A DNA stretch of 64,000 bases from Gemmatimonadaceae bacterium (GTDB lineage Bacteria; Gemmatimonadota; Gemmatimonadetes; Gemmatimonadales; Gemmatimonadaceae): contig WYBP01000004.1 in the NCBI GenBank assembly GCA_011525845.1, positions 51,492-115,491 on the forward strand, given 5' to 3'. The notes under the pieces were generated by a model. That model ran no database searches. It had not been told where the DNA came from and was given only the letters and a program-made list of their open reading frames with translations. Of this stretch, positions 17,999 to 27,818 are shown one piece after another. The translations under genes were made by a program, and so were the position numbers. How positions within the stretch are numbered: the first letter of the stretch is position 1; the number at the start of each line of letters is the position of its first letter.

Positions 17999-19185
17999 CG
18001 CAGGTCGCGACGGATCGCTTCGGCGCGTTCGGCGGGCGCTACGTGCCCGAGACGCTGGTGCCCGCCCTCGATGCCCTCGAGGTGGCGCTGGCGGACGCCC
18101 TCGCCGATCCGGCGTTCGAGCGCGAGCTCACGCACCTCCTCGAGACGTACGTCGGCCGCCCCTCGATCCTCACCGAGGCGCCGCGATTCTCCGCGCTCGT
18201 CGGGGCCCAGGTCTGGCTGAAGCGGGAGGACCTGAACCACACCGGGGCGCACAAGATCAACAACGCGCTCGCGCAGGCGCTGCTCGCGCGGCGGATGGGG
18301 AAGCGTCGCATCATCGCGGAGACGGGCGCGGGCCAGCATGGCGTCGCGACCGCGACCGTCTGCGCGCGCCTCGGCCTCACCTGTGTCGTCTACATGGGTG
18401 AGGAGGACATGCGCCGCCAGGAGTTGAACGTCTTCCGCATGCGCCTCATGGGCGCGACGGTGGTGCCGGTCACGGCCGGCACGCGCACGCTCAAGGACGC
18501 CACGAGCGAGGCGATCCGCGACTGGGTGACGACCTGCGAGGACTCCCACTACATCATCGGATCGGTCGTGGGGCCGGCGCCCTACCCGCGGATGGTGCGC
18601 GACTTCCAGGCGCTCATCGGCCGCGAGGCCCGTGCACAGATGCTCGAGCGCGCGGGGCGCCTGCCGCGCTCCGTGGTCGCGTGCGTCGGGGGCGGCTCCA
18701 ACGCGATGGGGATCTTCCACGCGTTCGTGCCGGATGCCGGGGTGGAGCTCATCGGCGTGGAGGCCGCGGGCGAGGGCGTGGAGACGGGGCGGCACTCGGC
18801 CTCGCTCACCAAGGGGGAGCCGGGGGTGCTGCATGGCACCCTGAGCTACCTCCTGCAGGACGCGCACGGGCAGGTGCACCCCGCGCACTCGATCTCCGCC
18901 GGCCTCGACTATCCCGGCGTCGGGCCGGAGCATGCGTGGCTCAAGGATTCCGGCCGGGCGCAGTACGTCGCCGTCACGGACGACGAGGCGCTGGAGGGGT
19001 TCGGGCTGCTCGGCCGGCTCGAGGGGATCATCCCGGCGCTCGAGACCTCGCACGCGGTGGCGTGGGTGGCCGCGCAGGCGGGGCGCTGGGCGGCCGACGA
19101 CGCGGTGCTGCTCTGCGTGAGCGGGCGCGGCGACAAGGATGTCGCGCAGGTGGCGGCCATGCTCGAGCTCGGGGGCGCGTCGTGA
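17995..19185 (+). CDS. trpB: Tryptophan synthase beta subunit TrpB
   Basis: PLP enzyme joining indole and serine. The 396-residue protein has [18 protein letters not shown] at the N-terminus, the PLP lysine in [12 protein letters not shown] near residue 87, the phosphate-binding [11 protein letters not shown], and a C-terminal SGRGDKD. It is a standard TrpB1 that should pair with TrpA. However, trpA is not next: two other genes lie between, although all overlap by 4 bases and so are in one operon. Confidence 0.97.
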   Translation: MTQVATDRFGAFGGRYVPETLVPALDALEVALADALADPAFERELTHLLETYVGRPSILTEAPRFSALVGAQVWLKREDLNHTGAHKINNALAQALLARRMGKRRIIAETGAGQHGVATATVCARLGLTCVVYMGEEDMRRQELNVFRMRLMGATVVPVTAGTRTLKDATSEAIRDWVTTCEDSHYIIGSVVGPAPYPRMVRDFQALIGREARAQMLERAGRLPRSVVACVGGGSNAMGIFHAFVPDAGVELIGVEAAGEGVETGRHSASLTKGEPGVLHGTLSYLLQDAHGQVHPAHSISAGLDYPGVGPEHAWLKDSGRAQYVAVTDDEALEGFGLLGRLEGIIPALETSHAVAWVAAQAGRWAADDAVLLCVSGRGDKDVAQVAAMLELGGAS

Positions 19186-20936
19186 CGGCGCCCGACGCGG
19201 CCCAGCTCCCGGAGCGCGAGGCGCCTCCCTGTCCGCCCTCGATCGTCGAGGACGTGCTGAAGATCCTCGACAAGGCGGTCCGGGCCCACCAGCTGTACAT
19301 GCACAACAACCCGACCTACCTGAAGGCGGTGGAGAACGCGCGGCGCGCGTTCGACCCGCTCTGGCAGCAGGTCGACGAACTGGTGCTGCAGGTGACCGAG
19401 ACCCAGCTCACCTGGTACGACGTGCCGGTGCATGTGCAGCCCGACAAGGCCGGGGACAGCCTCCCCTGGCTCTTCTTCAAGGACGGGCTGCGCGAACTCA
19501 CGATCCTCCCCGGCTTCGAGCAGGAGGAGCTCGATCGCTTCCTCGCGATCATCCCGAAGGTGCGGCATGCGCAGGCCCATGAGGACGACCTGCTCACGCT
19601 CCTCTGGGAGCAGGAGTTCGAGGCGCTGCGCTATCGCTACGTGGAGCTCGGCGACGGAGGCGCGGCCACGCTGGAGGCGAGCGCCGACCCCGGGCGCTGG
19701 CCGGTCCCCGCGGGACAGGAGCCGGCGCCCCTCAAGTCCGCGATCGACGAGGCGCGGGAGGAGCAGGCGAAGGCGGGGGCCGGCGACGCGGCCGCGCCGA
19801 GGCCCTCCGGGCTCATCCGCATCGAGGACTTCGACGCCACGCTCTACTTCCTCGACCAGCACGAGGTGGAGTACCTGAAGCAGGAGACGCAGCGCGAGTA
19901 CGCGCTCGACCTCCGGCGGCTCACCGTCTCGGCGCTGCTCGACATCTTCGAGCTGCAGGTGGATCCCCTGGTGCGTGCGGAGGTCGGGAACGACCTCGAG
20001 GCCCTGGTCCTGCACCTGCTGTCGGCGGGACAGTTCTCCTCGGTGGCGTTCCTGCTGCGCGAGATCGAGGGCACGATGCAGCGGGCGCGCGAGCTCAAGC
20101 CGGCCGACCGCGAGCGGCTCGGGCGCCTCTCCGAGCGGCTCAGCCACCCCGACTCGCTCGCGCAGATGCTCCAGGCGCTCGAGGAGTCGTCCGCGCTCCC
20201 CCCCGCCGACGAGCTCGCGCAGCTCTTCGCGGAGCTCAAGCCGACGGCGCTCGTGGTGCTCCTCGAGTTCACGGACCGCACGGTGAATGCGGCGCTCAAG
20301 CCCCTGCTGGAGGGCGCGGCGGACCGGCTGGCGCAGTCGAACACGGCCGAACTGGTGAAGCTGGTGAAGGCACCGAAGGTCTCGGTCGCGCGGCAGGCGA
20401 TCCGCCGGGCGGGGTCCATGAAGGCGGCCGCCGCGGTCCCCGCGCTGGGCGAGCTGCTCGCCGGAGGCGCCGACCGCGAGCTCCGCACCGTGGCGGTGGC
20501 GGCGCTCACCGAGATCGGCACCCCGGGTGCGCTCAGCGCGCTCGAGGTGGCCCTTGGGGACGAGGACCGCGACATCCGCGTGGCGACGCTGCGCGCGCTC
20601 GCCGCACGCACCCACCGGCCGGCGCTCGCCAAGGTCGAGGCGATGGTGGGTGGGAAGATGGCCAAGGATGCCGACCGCACGGAGCGCATCGCGCTCTTCG
20701 AGCTCTTCGGTTCCATCTGCGGGGACGGCGGCGTGCCGATGCTCGATGGCATCCTCTCGGCGAAGGGCGGGCTCTTCGCGCGGAAGGAGGATCCCGAGCT
20801 CCGCGCCTGCGCGGCGGTCGCGCTCGGGAAGGTCGGGTCCGCCGCCGCGCGCAAGGCGCTGGAGAAGGCGGTGGGCGAGAAGGACGTGATCGTGAAGGCG
20901 GCCGTGTCGCGGGCGCTGCGCGGCGGTGGCGCATGA
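19182..20936 (+). CDS. HEAT-repeat protein with a domain like that of the next gene's N-terminus
   Basis: A 584-residue soluble protein from a GTG in a GTGA overlap with trpB. Residues about 1-135 form an alpha/beta region ([55 protein letters not shown]). A low-complexity Ala/Pro/Glu linker follows around 150-210. The C-terminal half (about 380-584) is a set of HEAT-like repeats ([42 protein letters not shown]). No enzyme motif is seen. The N-terminal region aligns by eye with the front of the HD-GYP protein that follows, suggesting the two act together in signalling. Confidence 0.85.
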   Translation: MTAPDAAQLPEREAPPCPPSIVEDVLKILDKAVRAHQLYMHNNPTYLKAVENARRAFDPLWQQVDELVLQVTETQLTWYDVPVHVQPDKAGDSLPWLFFKDGLRELTILPGFEQEELDRFLAIIPKVRHAQAHEDDLLTLLWEQEFEALRYRYVELGDGGAATLEASADPGRWPVPAGQEPAPLKSAIDEAREEQAKAGAGDAAAPRPSGLIRIEDFDATLYFLDQHEVEYLKQETQREYALDLRRLTVSALLDIFELQVDPLVRAEVGNDLEALVLHLLSAGQFSSVAFLLREIEGTMQRARELKPADRERLGRLSERLSHPDSLAQMLQALEESSALPPADELAQLFAELKPTALVVLLEFTDRTVNAALKPLLEGAADRLAQSNTAELVKLVKAPKVSVARQAIRRAGSMKAAAAVPALGELLAGGADRELRTVAVAALTEIGTPGALSALEVALGDEDRDIRVATLRALAARTHRPALAKVEAMVGGKMAKDADRTERIALFELFGSICGDGGVPMLDGILSAKGGLFARKEDPELRACAAVALGKVGSAAARKALEKAVGEKDVIVKAAVSRALRGGGA

Positions 20937-22438
20937 CGGGCGGGGGCGAGCGCACGCCGCCGCCGGGGATCGCGCGCCCCTCGGTCGCGCGCGACACCCA
21001 GTCCACCGCCACCGGGCTCGCCGAGGGCGCGGTGCGGCGGCTGGGGCGCACCTTCGTGCTCAGCTTCTACGTCGCGCTGCGCAACCTGAAGCTCTACCCG
21101 GTCGAGAACGCGGTGGTGCAGAAGGCGCTCGAGGAGCTCGCCGGGCTCGCGAACGAGCTCCTCGCGGGTGACGGGGAGTGCGAGTTCCGGCTCGCGGGGG
21201 AGTTCCTCTTCCTGAACTCCACCCGGATGAAGCTCGACCTCGACAACTACACGAGCTTCTCCTACATCCTCGGCCGGTGTCGCGAGGCCGGGGTGGGGAG
21301 CGTGCGCTTCACGGCGCGCCCCGCCGTGCGCGACTGGACGATCCTGCTCTCCTTCCTCTCCTCTCCCCAGGGCCGGACCCCCGACGACCGGTACGAGACG
21401 CTCCTGCGCCGCATGCAGGAGACGGGCGTCACCGTCTTCGAGATGGGCCCGCAGTCCGACAGCGACGACAAGCCGGAGGACGCGGGGGAGGCGAAGGAGC
21501 GCGCGAAGCGCACCTACGCGCAGTCGGTGAGCACCACCAAGGAAGTCATCAACTCGGTGCGCATGGGGCAGAGCCCGAACACGCGGAAGATCAAGCGCGT
21601 GGTGCAGGGCATCGTCGACCAGATCCTCGCGGAGGAGACCTCGCTGATGGGGCTGACCACCATCCGCGACTACGACGACTACACGTTCACGCACTGCGTG
21701 AACGTCTGCATCTTCTCGGTGGCGCTCGGCCGGCGGCTCGGGCTCACGCGCCTCCAGCTCTACGACCTCGGCTTCGCCGGGCTCTTCCACGACATCGGCA
21801 AGTCGCGGGTCCCGATCGACATCATCCAGAAGCCGGACATGCTCACCGAGGACGAGTGGCGCCTGGTCGCCGCGCATCCCTGGCTCGGCGTGCTCGCCCT
21901 CTTCCAGCTCCGCGAACAGTCCGAGTTCCCGTACCGGTCGATGCTGGTGGCCTACCAGCACCACATGAAGCGGGACCTCACGGGCTACCCGCGGTCGCTG
22001 CGGATGACCGAGATCTCGTTCTACAGCAAGATCGTCGCGGTGGCCGACGGGTTCGACGCGGCCACGACGCGCCGCGTCTACAACTCCGAGCCGATGGACC
22101 CGGCCACGGTGCTGCAGGAGATGCGCGACAACCCGCGGCGCGGCATGGACCCGGTGGTGGTCAAGGCCTTCGTCGCCCTGCTGGGGATCTACCCGGTGGG
22201 CACCTTCGTCGTGCTCGACACCTTCGAGCTCGCGATCGTGCACGGCCCGAACCCGATCCCGGAGATGGTGTCGCGTCCGCTGGTGCGCATCGTCAGCGAC
22301 TCGCTCGGGAACGTGCAGTACCCCGGGGACGTGGTGGACCTCGCCGAGACGGACGCGGAGGGGAACTTCCGGCGCACCATCATCAAGACGGGCGACCCGG
22401 AGAAGTACGGGATCCGCGTCGGGGACTTCTTCCTCTGA
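20933..22438 (+). CDS. HD-GYP domain protein (putative cyclic-di-GMP phosphodiesterase)
   Basis: A 501-residue protein. Residues about 30-150 are a sensory-type domain ([48 protein letters not shown]). The HD-GYP domain follows at about 210-420: the HD pair in [12 protein letters not shown] near residue 285, HPWLGV, then [16 protein letters not shown] enzymes hydrolyse c-di-GMP. Here the second motif departs from HHExxDGxGYP (Glu is Met, the Gly after Asp is Leu), so activity is uncertain, though GYP is kept. There are no membrane segments. Both ends overlap neighbours by 4 bases (HEAT gene, trpA). Confidence 0.9.
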   Translation: MTGGGERTPPPGIARPSVARDTQSTATGLAEGAVRRLGRTFVLSFYVALRNLKLYPVENAVVQKALEELAGLANELLAGDGECEFRLAGEFLFLNSTRMKLDLDNYTSFSYILGRCREAGVGSVRFTARPAVRDWTILLSFLSSPQGRTPDDRYETLLRRMQETGVTVFEMGPQSDSDDKPEDAGEAKERAKRTYAQSVSTTKEVINSVRMGQSPNTRKIKRVVQGIVDQILAEETSLMGLTTIRDYDDYTFTHCVNVCIFSVALGRRLGLTRLQLYDLGFAGLFHDIGKSRVPIDIIQKPDMLTEDEWRLVAAHPWLGVLALFQLREQSEFPYRSMLVAYQHHMKRDLTGYPRSLRMTEISFYSKIVAVADGFDAATTRRVYNSEPMDPATVLQEMRDNPRRGMDPVVVKAFVALLGIYPVGTFVVLDTFELAIVHGPNPIPEMVSRPLVRIVSDSLGNVQYPGDVVDLAETDAEGNFRRTIIKTGDPEKYGIRVGDFFL

Positions 22439-23217
22439 CCCGCACGCTGTCCTCGCACCTCGCGACGCTGCGGGCGGCGCGACGTCGCGCCCTCGTCTGC
22501 TACGTCACCGCCGGCCACCCGGACCGGGCGGCGTCGCTGCGGCTGCTCCGCGAGCTGCCGGCCGCCGGGGCGGATGTGATCGAGGTGGGCGTCCCCTTCT
22601 CGGACCCGCTCGCGGACGGACCGGTCATCCAGGGGAGCTCGCAGCAGGCGCTCGACCAGGGGATGACGCTCGAGGGCACGCTCGCGCTCATCGCGGAGGC
22701 GCGGAGCGCGGTGCCGATCGTGCTCTTCACCTACCTCAATCCCCTGATGGCGGCGGGGCCCGACGTGCTCGCGCGCGCCGCGCGCCAGGGCGCGCACGGC
22801 ATCCTGATCACGGACCTCCCGGTCGGCGCCGACCCCGCGCGCGAGGCGTGGCTCGGGGCCGGCCCGCTGGAGTTCGTGCGGCTCGTCGCCCCCACCACGC
22901 CCCCCGCGCGGATGGCCGAGATCGCGCGTCACGGGCGGGGGTTCGTCTACCTGATCAGCCGCCTCGGGGTCACGGGGATGCAGGAGCGCGTCGCCGCCGC
23001 GCTCCCCGCGAGCATCGCGTCGCTCCGGGAGGTCTGCACGCTCCCGATCTGCGTGGGCTTCGGGATCTCGACCCCGGCCCAGGCGCGCGAGGTCGGCGCG
23101 CTCGCGGACGGCGTGGTGGTGGGGAGCGCCCTGGTGAAGGCGGCCGAGTCCGGGGTGGACGAGGCCCTCGCGCTGGTGCGCAGCCTGCGGGCGGCGCTGG
23201 ACGAGGGGGGCGCATGA
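22435..23217 (+). CDS. trpA: Tryptophan synthase alpha subunit TrpA, probable CTG start
   Basis: Cleaves indole-3-glycerol phosphate to indole for TrpB. The 260-residue protein has [10 protein letters not shown], the catalytic Glu50 and Asp61 in [16 protein letters not shown], and [10 protein letters not shown]. The frame has no ATG, GTG or TTG that would give a full N-terminus. The only good start is a CTG at 22435 that overlaps the HD-GYP stop as CTGA, mirroring the ATGA/GTGA links elsewhere, with GGGGA upstream. A second CTG at 22447 is possible. Rare CTG starts would lower output relative to TrpB. Confidence 0.93.
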   Translation: MTRTLSSHLATLRAARRRALVCYVTAGHPDRAASLRLLRELPAAGADVIEVGVPFSDPLADGPVIQGSSQQALDQGMTLEGTLALIAEARSAVPIVLFTYLNPLMAAGPDVLARAARQGAHGILITDLPVGADPAREAWLGAGPLEFVRLVAPTTPPARMAEIARHGRGFVYLISRLGVTGMQERVAAALPASIASLREVCTLPICVGFGISTPAQAREVGALADGVVVGSALVKAAESGVDEALALVRSLRAALDEGGA

Positions 23218-25292
23218 ACCGGGCGCTGAACGCCTACCGCATCGCGGTCCCGGTGCTGGGCGGGCTCCTGCTCGCGCTCACGCTCGTCTTCACCACCGAG
23301 TGGATCGCGCAGGTGACCTGGATCCTGCCGCTGATGGTCGCGGTGGGGGCCCTCCGGCGCACGCAGCTGCCGGTCACCAAGTACACCGCGATCCAGCTCC
23401 TCGGGATGGTCGCCGTGGGGGGCGCGCTGGTGATCGGGCCCGTGGCGACCGCGCTCGCGCTCGCGGGTGGGATCTACTTCACCGACCGCATCTGGCTCCG
23501 TCGCGACGGGACGGCCGCCTGGATCAACGCGGCGCGCGAGGTGATCGCGCTCTACGCGGCCTACGGATGGTACGCCTGGGGCCGCGTCCCGCTCGGCGCC
23601 GAGCCGCTGGCCGTCGACGGCGAGAGCGTGCCGGCGATCGCGCTCCTGATCCTGGTGCAGTTCCTCGCCAGCAAGCTGCTGTGCTACTTCACGCTGCTCC
23701 TGCGCGACAAGCTCTCGGCGCAGGAGAAGTCGCTGATCCTCCGCTACGAGGTCATCGCGCTGGGCTCCGGCGTGGTCGCCCTGACCGCGCTCCTCCTCTC
23801 CGTCGCCTTCCTCGGCTGGGTGGGAGCGGCGGTGGTGCTGGTGGTCCTCGCCTTCGCCGGCCTCCTGCTCCGGCGGATCATCGAGGAGAGCGTCGCCGCC
23901 GAGGAACTGAACACGGTGCTCTCGATCGAGCTCGTGGGGACGTCGGAGGGCTCGCTCGGCGACGCCATCCGGCGGATCGAGGAGCTCGGGCACCGCCTGC
24001 TCGAGTGGCGGGAGTTGCGCGTGCTGCGCACGACGGGCGCCGAGGTCACGCTGGTTTATCGGTCGGGGGAGGGGCTGCTCTCGCCCGCCGAGCCGCAGCC
24101 GCTCGACGGCACGGCGCTGCGGCAGGAGGCGATCGCCACCGGCCAGCCGATCGTGCTGGGGAACGCCGACCGCGACCCGCGCGTGGAGCGGCCGCAGCCG
24201 GGGGCCGCCTCGCGCGCGGTGGTGCCGCTGCGGTTCGGCGACCGCACGATCGGCGTGCTCGAGATCGACACGCACAAGCGCGAGGCGTACGGCCCGAAGG
24301 AGTTCGTGCTCATCCGCCGCATCGCGAACCAGATGGCGGCGACGATCCACGTGATCGACCTGCGCAATCCGCTGCTCGCGACCGTGGCACGCCTGGGGCA
24401 GGAGGTGGAGTCGCTCGCCGCCACGGCGCGCCGGCTGCGCACCGAGAGCGAATCCGTGGCGCACACGGCGGGGGAGATCGGGCGCGCCGTGGGGGACGAG
24501 GCGGAGCAGATGGTCCGGGGGCTCGAGGTCACCGACTCGCTGAGCGAGCGCTCGGTGACCGCCGCGGCCGACGCGCGCACCGCGCATGACGAGACGCGGA
24601 AGGCGAGCGCGATCGCGGCGGAGTACCGCGCGACGGTGGACGCCGCCATGGAACGCCTGGTCGGCGCCAAGACCTTCGTCTCCGAGGGCTCGGGGCGCGT
24701 GGCGCTGCTGGCCCAGTCGACGCGGCAGGTGACCGGCTTCATCAGCGTGATCCGCGAGCTGGCGGTGCAGACGAACCTCCTGGCGCTGAACGCGGCGATC
24801 GAGGCCGCGCGCGCGGGGCACGAGGGGCGGGGCTTCGCGGTGGTCGCGGACGAGGTGCGCAAGCTCGCCGAGGAGAGCGGGCGCGCGGCGGACGACGCCA
24901 CGGGCGTGCTGCGCGAGTTCGAGCAGCAGATGCGCGAGACCGCCGCGCTCATGGAACGCGGCGAGGCGCTCGTCGGCGACGCGGAGACGCTCTCCGGGGG
25001 CGCACGCGAGGCGCTCGGCCGGATCGTGAGTGCGACCGGCGGCGCGGCGGTCCAGGCGGCGCGCATCGCCGGCGCGGCGGATGAACAGGGCACCGACGTC
25101 GCACGGCTCCGCGAGCGGATGCAGCGCGTGGCGGAGATCTCCGGGCGGAACAAGGCCGGCGCCACCAGGGTCGCGGCGGCCGCCGGGGACCAGGCGAGCG
25201 CGCTGCGGGAGCTCGAGCACGCGACCACGGCACTGCGCGGCGTGGTGGCGGACCTCTCCGACCTCGCGCACCGGATCGCGGGGGCCCAGTGA
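23214..25292 (+). CDS. Membrane-anchored MCP-like chemoreceptor with GAF domain and no HAMP
   Basis: A 692-residue protein. Residues 1-225 hold about seven hydrophobic segments forming a polytopic membrane domain. Residues about 240-385 are a GAF domain ([38 protein letters not shown]). Residues about 400-690 are a coiled-coil MCP signalling domain with the conserved hairpin tip [17 protein letters not shown] and [18 protein letters not shown]. No HAMP or periplasmic ligand domain is seen, so input is likely cytoplasmic or through the membrane domain. No che genes lie nearby. ATGA overlap with trpA, GTGA with the next gene. Confidence 0.88.
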   Translation: MNRALNAYRIAVPVLGGLLLALTLVFTTEWIAQVTWILPLMVAVGALRRTQLPVTKYTAIQLLGMVAVGGALVIGPVATALALAGGIYFTDRIWLRRDGTAAWINAAREVIALYAAYGWYAWGRVPLGAEPLAVDGESVPAIALLILVQFLASKLLCYFTLLLRDKLSAQEKSLILRYEVIALGSGVVALTALLLSVAFLGWVGAAVVLVVLAFAGLLLRRIIEESVAAEELNTVLSIELVGTSEGSLGDAIRRIEELGHRLLEWRELRVLRTTGAEVTLVYRSGEGLLSPAEPQPLDGTALRQEAIATGQPIVLGNADRDPRVERPQPGAASRAVVPLRFGDRTIGVLEIDTHKREAYGPKEFVLIRRIANQMAATIHVIDLRNPLLATVARLGQEVESLAATARRLRTESESVAHTAGEIGRAVGDEAEQMVRGLEVTDSLSERSVTAAADARTAHDETRKASAIAAEYRATVDAAMERLVGAKTFVSEGSGRVALLAQSTRQVTGFISVIRELAVQTNLLALNAAIEAARAGHEGRGFAVVADEVRKLAEESGRAADDATGVLREFEQQMRETAALMERGEALVGDAETLSGGAREALGRIVSATGGAAVQAARIAGAADEQGTDVARLRERMQRVAEISGRNKAGATRVAAAAGDQASALRELEHATTALRGVVADLSDLAHRIAGAQ

Positions 25293-25831
25293 GCGGACGT
25301 CCACTCGTGCTGCCCGCCTGGGCGAAGGTGGGGGAGAAGCGTGCGGCCCACATCGCGCGCGTCACCGAGCTGCTCGACCGGTGGGCGCAGCAGCTCAGGC
25401 TGGATGAGGCCGAGGCGCAGGCGTGGCACGATGTCGGCCGCTGGCACGATGCGCTGCGCGATGCGCCCGAGGAGGAGTTGCGCGCCCTCGCGGGACCCGT
25501 CGGGCTCCCGCTCGACGTGCTGCACGGCCCCGCCGCCGCCAACCACCTCCTGGCCCTCGGGGAGACGCGGGAGAGCGTCCTCTCCGCCGTGCGCTGGCAC
25601 ACGGTCGGGCACGCGGACTGGGATCGCACCGGCCGCGCGCTCTACATGGCGGACTTCCTCGAGCCGGGCCGGGGGTTCATGCGCGCCGACCGTGCCTTCC
25701 TCGCCGAGCACCTGCCGCACGACTTCAACGGCGTGTTCCGCCAGGTGCTGCAGATGCGGCTCGAGTGGACGCTCCGGGAAGGGAAGGCGCTCTTCCCGGA
25801 GGCCGTCGGCCTCTGGAACTCCGTGCGGTGA
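25289..25831 (+). CDS. YqeK-like HD-domain hydrolase
   Basis: A 180-residue HD-superfamily protein. Metal ligands look complete: His in RAAHIARV near residue 19, HD in GRWHDALRD near 55, His in [13 protein letters not shown] and Asp in [13 protein letters not shown]. The HTxGH and ADxxEPGR motifs are those of the YqeK family, which cleave diadenosine tetraphosphate symmetrically. The usual partner NadD is not adjacent. Start GTG in a GTGA overlap. The downstream LytR_C gene overlaps by 4 bases; yqeK and LytR-type genes also neighbour each other in other bacteria. Confidence 0.82.
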   Translation: MSGRPLVLPAWAKVGEKRAAHIARVTELLDRWAQQLRLDEAEAQAWHDVGRWHDALRDAPEEELRALAGPVGLPLDVLHGPAAANHLLALGETRESVLSAVRWHTVGHADWDRTGRALYMADFLEPGRGFMRADRAFLAEHLPHDFNGVFRQVLQMRLEWTLREGKALFPEAVGLWNSVR

Positions 25832-26265
25832 GGGGGCGCGGGCGCTGGGTCGTGCTCGCCGCGGGCGCGTTGCTCCTGGCGGCGGTCCTCTGGATCCGGC
25901 CCTGGCCATTCGGCGGGGACGGCGGCGGACGTGCCACGATCCCCCGGCCGAAGCGCATCGTGCCCGAGGAGACGCGCATCCGGGTCGAGGTGCTCAACGC
26001 CTCCGGCGAGCGCGGGCTCGCGCGGCGCGGCACGGCGTTCCTGCGCGACCTCGGCTTCGACGTGGTCGGGTCGGGCAACGCGCCGGCGCGCATGGACAGC
26101 ACCACCATCTGGGTGCGCAGCGGGCGGATGGACTGGGCCGAGCTGGCGGCGGAGGGGCTCGGCGGGGCGCGCATCGAGGCGCGCCCCGACAGTTCACGCT
26201 ACCTCGATCTCACGATCCTGCTCGGTCCCGACTGGCGGCCGCCGCCGGAGCCGTTCGACCCGTAG
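25828..26265 (+). CDS. LytR C-terminal-domain protein, membrane-anchored
   Basis: A 145-residue protein: GTG start, one N-terminal membrane segment (WVVLAAGALLLAAVLWI), then a periplasmic LytR_C-type domain (RIRVEVLNASGERGLARRGTAFLRDLGFDVV, ending YLDLTILLGPDW). It lacks the LytR-Cps2A-Psr catalytic domain, so it is an orphan LytR_C module, perhaps binding cell-wall polymer. It ends the trp operon. Its last 72 bases overlap the 3' end of rlmN on the opposite strand. Confidence 0.8.
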   Translation: MRGRGRWVVLAAGALLLAAVLWIRPWPFGGDGGGRATIPRPKRIVPEETRIRVEVLNASGERGLARRGTAFLRDLGFDVVGSGNAPARMDSTTIWVRSGRMDWAELAAEGLGGARIEARPDSSRYLDLTILLGPDWRPPPEPFDP

Positions 26266-27267
26266 CTGGCCGCACGCCGCGGAGATGTCCATGCCGCGGC
26301 TCTTCCGGATCGCCACCTCCACCCCGGTCTTCCGGATGCGGCGCGCGAACTTCGCGATCGCCTCCGGCGTGGTCGGCGTGAAGCCCATCGCGCCGCCCGG
26401 ATGGAGCGGGATGAGGTTCACGAAGGCGCCGCACCGGCGCGCCAGCGAGGCGAGCTGCTCGGCGTGCTGGGCGTGGTCGTTCACGCCGCCCAGCATCACG
26501 TACTCGAAGGTCACGCGCCGGTCGAAGCGCGCGGCCGCGTCGATCACGTCCGCCAGCGGGTACTTCGTGTTCACCGGCATCAGCGTCTGGCGCAGCTCGT
26601 CCGTGGGCGCGTGGATCGAGAGGGCGAGCCGGAACTGTTCACGCCGCTTCCCGAGCGCGACGATCCCGGGGAGGATGCCGACCGTGGAGACCGTGATGTG
26701 GCGCGCGCCGATCCCGAAGCCCTTCGCGTCGTTCAGGATCGTGAGCACCGGGTCGACGGCCTTCCAGTTCATGAGGGGCTCGCCCATCCCCATGAACACG
26801 ATGTTGGTCGCCCGCACCGGCGGGTCGAGCAGCGCCAGCTCGCGCACCTGGCCCGCGATCTCGTGCACCGCGAGGTTGCGCGCGAAGCCCATCGCCCCCG
26901 TGGCGCAGAACGAGCACTGGAGCGCGCATCCCACCTGGGACGAGATGCAGAAGGTCATGCGGTCGCCGTCAGGGATCGCCACCGTCTCGATCGACTGGCC
27001 GTCGGCGAGGCGGAAGAGGAACTTCCGCGTCCCGTCCGACGACCGCTGCTGCGAGTCGAGCGCGAGCCGCGGCAGCGTGAAGTGCGCCGCGAGCACCTCC
27101 CGGAAGGCGATCGGGAGGTCGGTCATCTCCGCGAACGAGGGGACCGGCTTGGCCCAGAGGTGCGGCACCACCTGGCTGCCGCGGTAGGGTTGGTGGCCTT
27201 GCTCGACGGCGAACTCGCGCAGCACGCGGTCCGCCTCGGCGGGGGGCAAGTCGAGCAGATTCAGCAT
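26194..27267 (-). CDS. rlmN: Dual-specificity 23S rRNA/tRNA adenine C2-methyltransferase RlmN
   Basis: Radical SAM enzyme methylating A2503 of 23S rRNA and A37 of some tRNAs. The 357-residue protein has the [4Fe-4S] motif CALQCSFCATG near residue 117, MGMGEPLMN, and the second catalytic Cys in DISAACGQLR near residue 335. About 20 residues extend past that usual end, and this tail is what overlaps the LytR_C gene. The ATG sits only 5 bases after a -10 box, so the mRNA is probably leaderless. Confidence 0.95.
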   Translation of the reverse strand: MLNLLDLPPAEADRVLREFAVEQGHQPYRGSQVVPHLWAKPVPSFAEMTDLPIAFREVLAAHFTLPRLALDSQQRSSDGTRKFLFRLADGQSIETVAIPDGDRMTFCISSQVGCALQCSFCATGAMGFARNLAVHEIAGQVRELALLDPPVRATNIVFMGMGEPLMNWKAVDPVLTILNDAKGFGIGARHITVSTVGILPGIVALGKRREQFRLALSIHAPTDELRQTLMPVNTKYPLADVIDAAARFDRRVTFEYVMLGGVNDHAQHAEQLASLARRCGAFVNLIPLHPGGAMGFTPTTPEAIAKFARRIRKTGVEVAIRKSRGMDISAACGQLRVERLRRRPPVGTEQDREIEVA

Positions 27268-27272
27268 GTTGT

Positions 27273-27301
27273 AGCCTATCCCCGCCGGAGGGGGCGGTCA
27301 A
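27273..27301 (-). promoter_or_regulatory. rlmN promoter, leaderless geometry
   Basis: Minus strand: TTGACC (27301-27296), exactly 17 bases, TAGGCT (27278-27273), then five bases and the rlmN ATG at 27267. Both boxes match sigma-70 consensus well. Transcription should begin at or next to the ATG. Confidence 0.7.
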
Positions 27302-27322
27302 CGCCGGCGCGCTACCACCAAG

Positions 27323-27341
27323 TCTAGACGGCCGTTAGATT
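27323..27341 (+). promoter_or_regulatory. Imperfect palindrome and -10-like box before the vanZ-aspS operon
   Basis: TCTA, one extra G, the palindrome ACGGCCGT, then TAGA (27323-27339), overlapped by TAGATT (27336-27341). No clear -35 is seen. It is the only notable structure in the 152-base gap between rlmN and the vanZ-like gene and could be an operator over a promoter. Confidence 0.35.
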
Positions 27342-27419
27342 TACACCTCTCCTGATGAGACCTTTTCGCACCCCCGGATCCCCCCGGCCCTCGTCCTTCC
27401 CGGACCACCCGACCGCCGC

Positions 27420-27818
27420 GTGAGCGCCTCGCGCGGGGAAGCGGCGCCGACGGCGTCGCGTTGGTTGCCCGTCCTGGTGTGGGCGGCATTCATCCTGGTC
27501 CTGACCTCATGGCCCAATCCGCGCGTGCCGATGAGCGCGTCGTCGATCGACAAGTTCGCGCACTTCGGGCTGTACGGGGTCCTGGGCTTCCTCGTCGGCC
27601 GGACCATCCGGCCGCCGCAGCTGGGGCCGTCCATCGTCAAGGCGCTCCTCGTGCTGGCGGCGTTCGGGGCCGCGGACGAGTGGCACCAGCGCTTCATCTC
27701 CGGCCGCTCGATGAGCGTCTGGGACTGGGTCGCTGACATCGCGGGCGCATTCACCGGGCTCCTGCTCGCGCAACTCCTCCTCTCACTGGCGCGCGCGCGC
27801 CGGGATCGACCGTCGTGA
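27420..27818 (+). CDS. VanZ-family membrane protein
   Basis: A 132-residue protein with three or four membrane segments and VanZ-family motifs: SSIDKFAHFGLYGVLGFL and GAADEWHQRFISGRSMSVWDWVADIAGA. VanZ proteins are linked to teicoplanin resistance in enterococci, but most chromosomal relatives have no known role. The start is GTG at 27420. It leads an eight-gene coupled string; its stop overlaps the aspS GTG (GTGA). Confidence 0.82.
   Translation: MSASRGEAAPTASRWLPVLVWAAFILVLTSWPNPRVPMSASSIDKFAHFGLYGVLGFLVGRTIRPPQLGPSIVKALLVLAAFGAADEWHQRFISGRSMSVWDWVADIAGAFTGLLLAQLLLSLARARRDRPS

Noticed and set aside
17419..20615. Minus-strand frames of 544 and 568 codons opposite trpF, trpB and the HEAT gene
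   Set aside because: Shadow frames of recognised genes.
22947..25909. Minus-strand frames of 785 and 617 codons opposite the MCP-like gene
   Set aside because: Antisense to a protein with intact MCP and GAF motifs; no features of their own.
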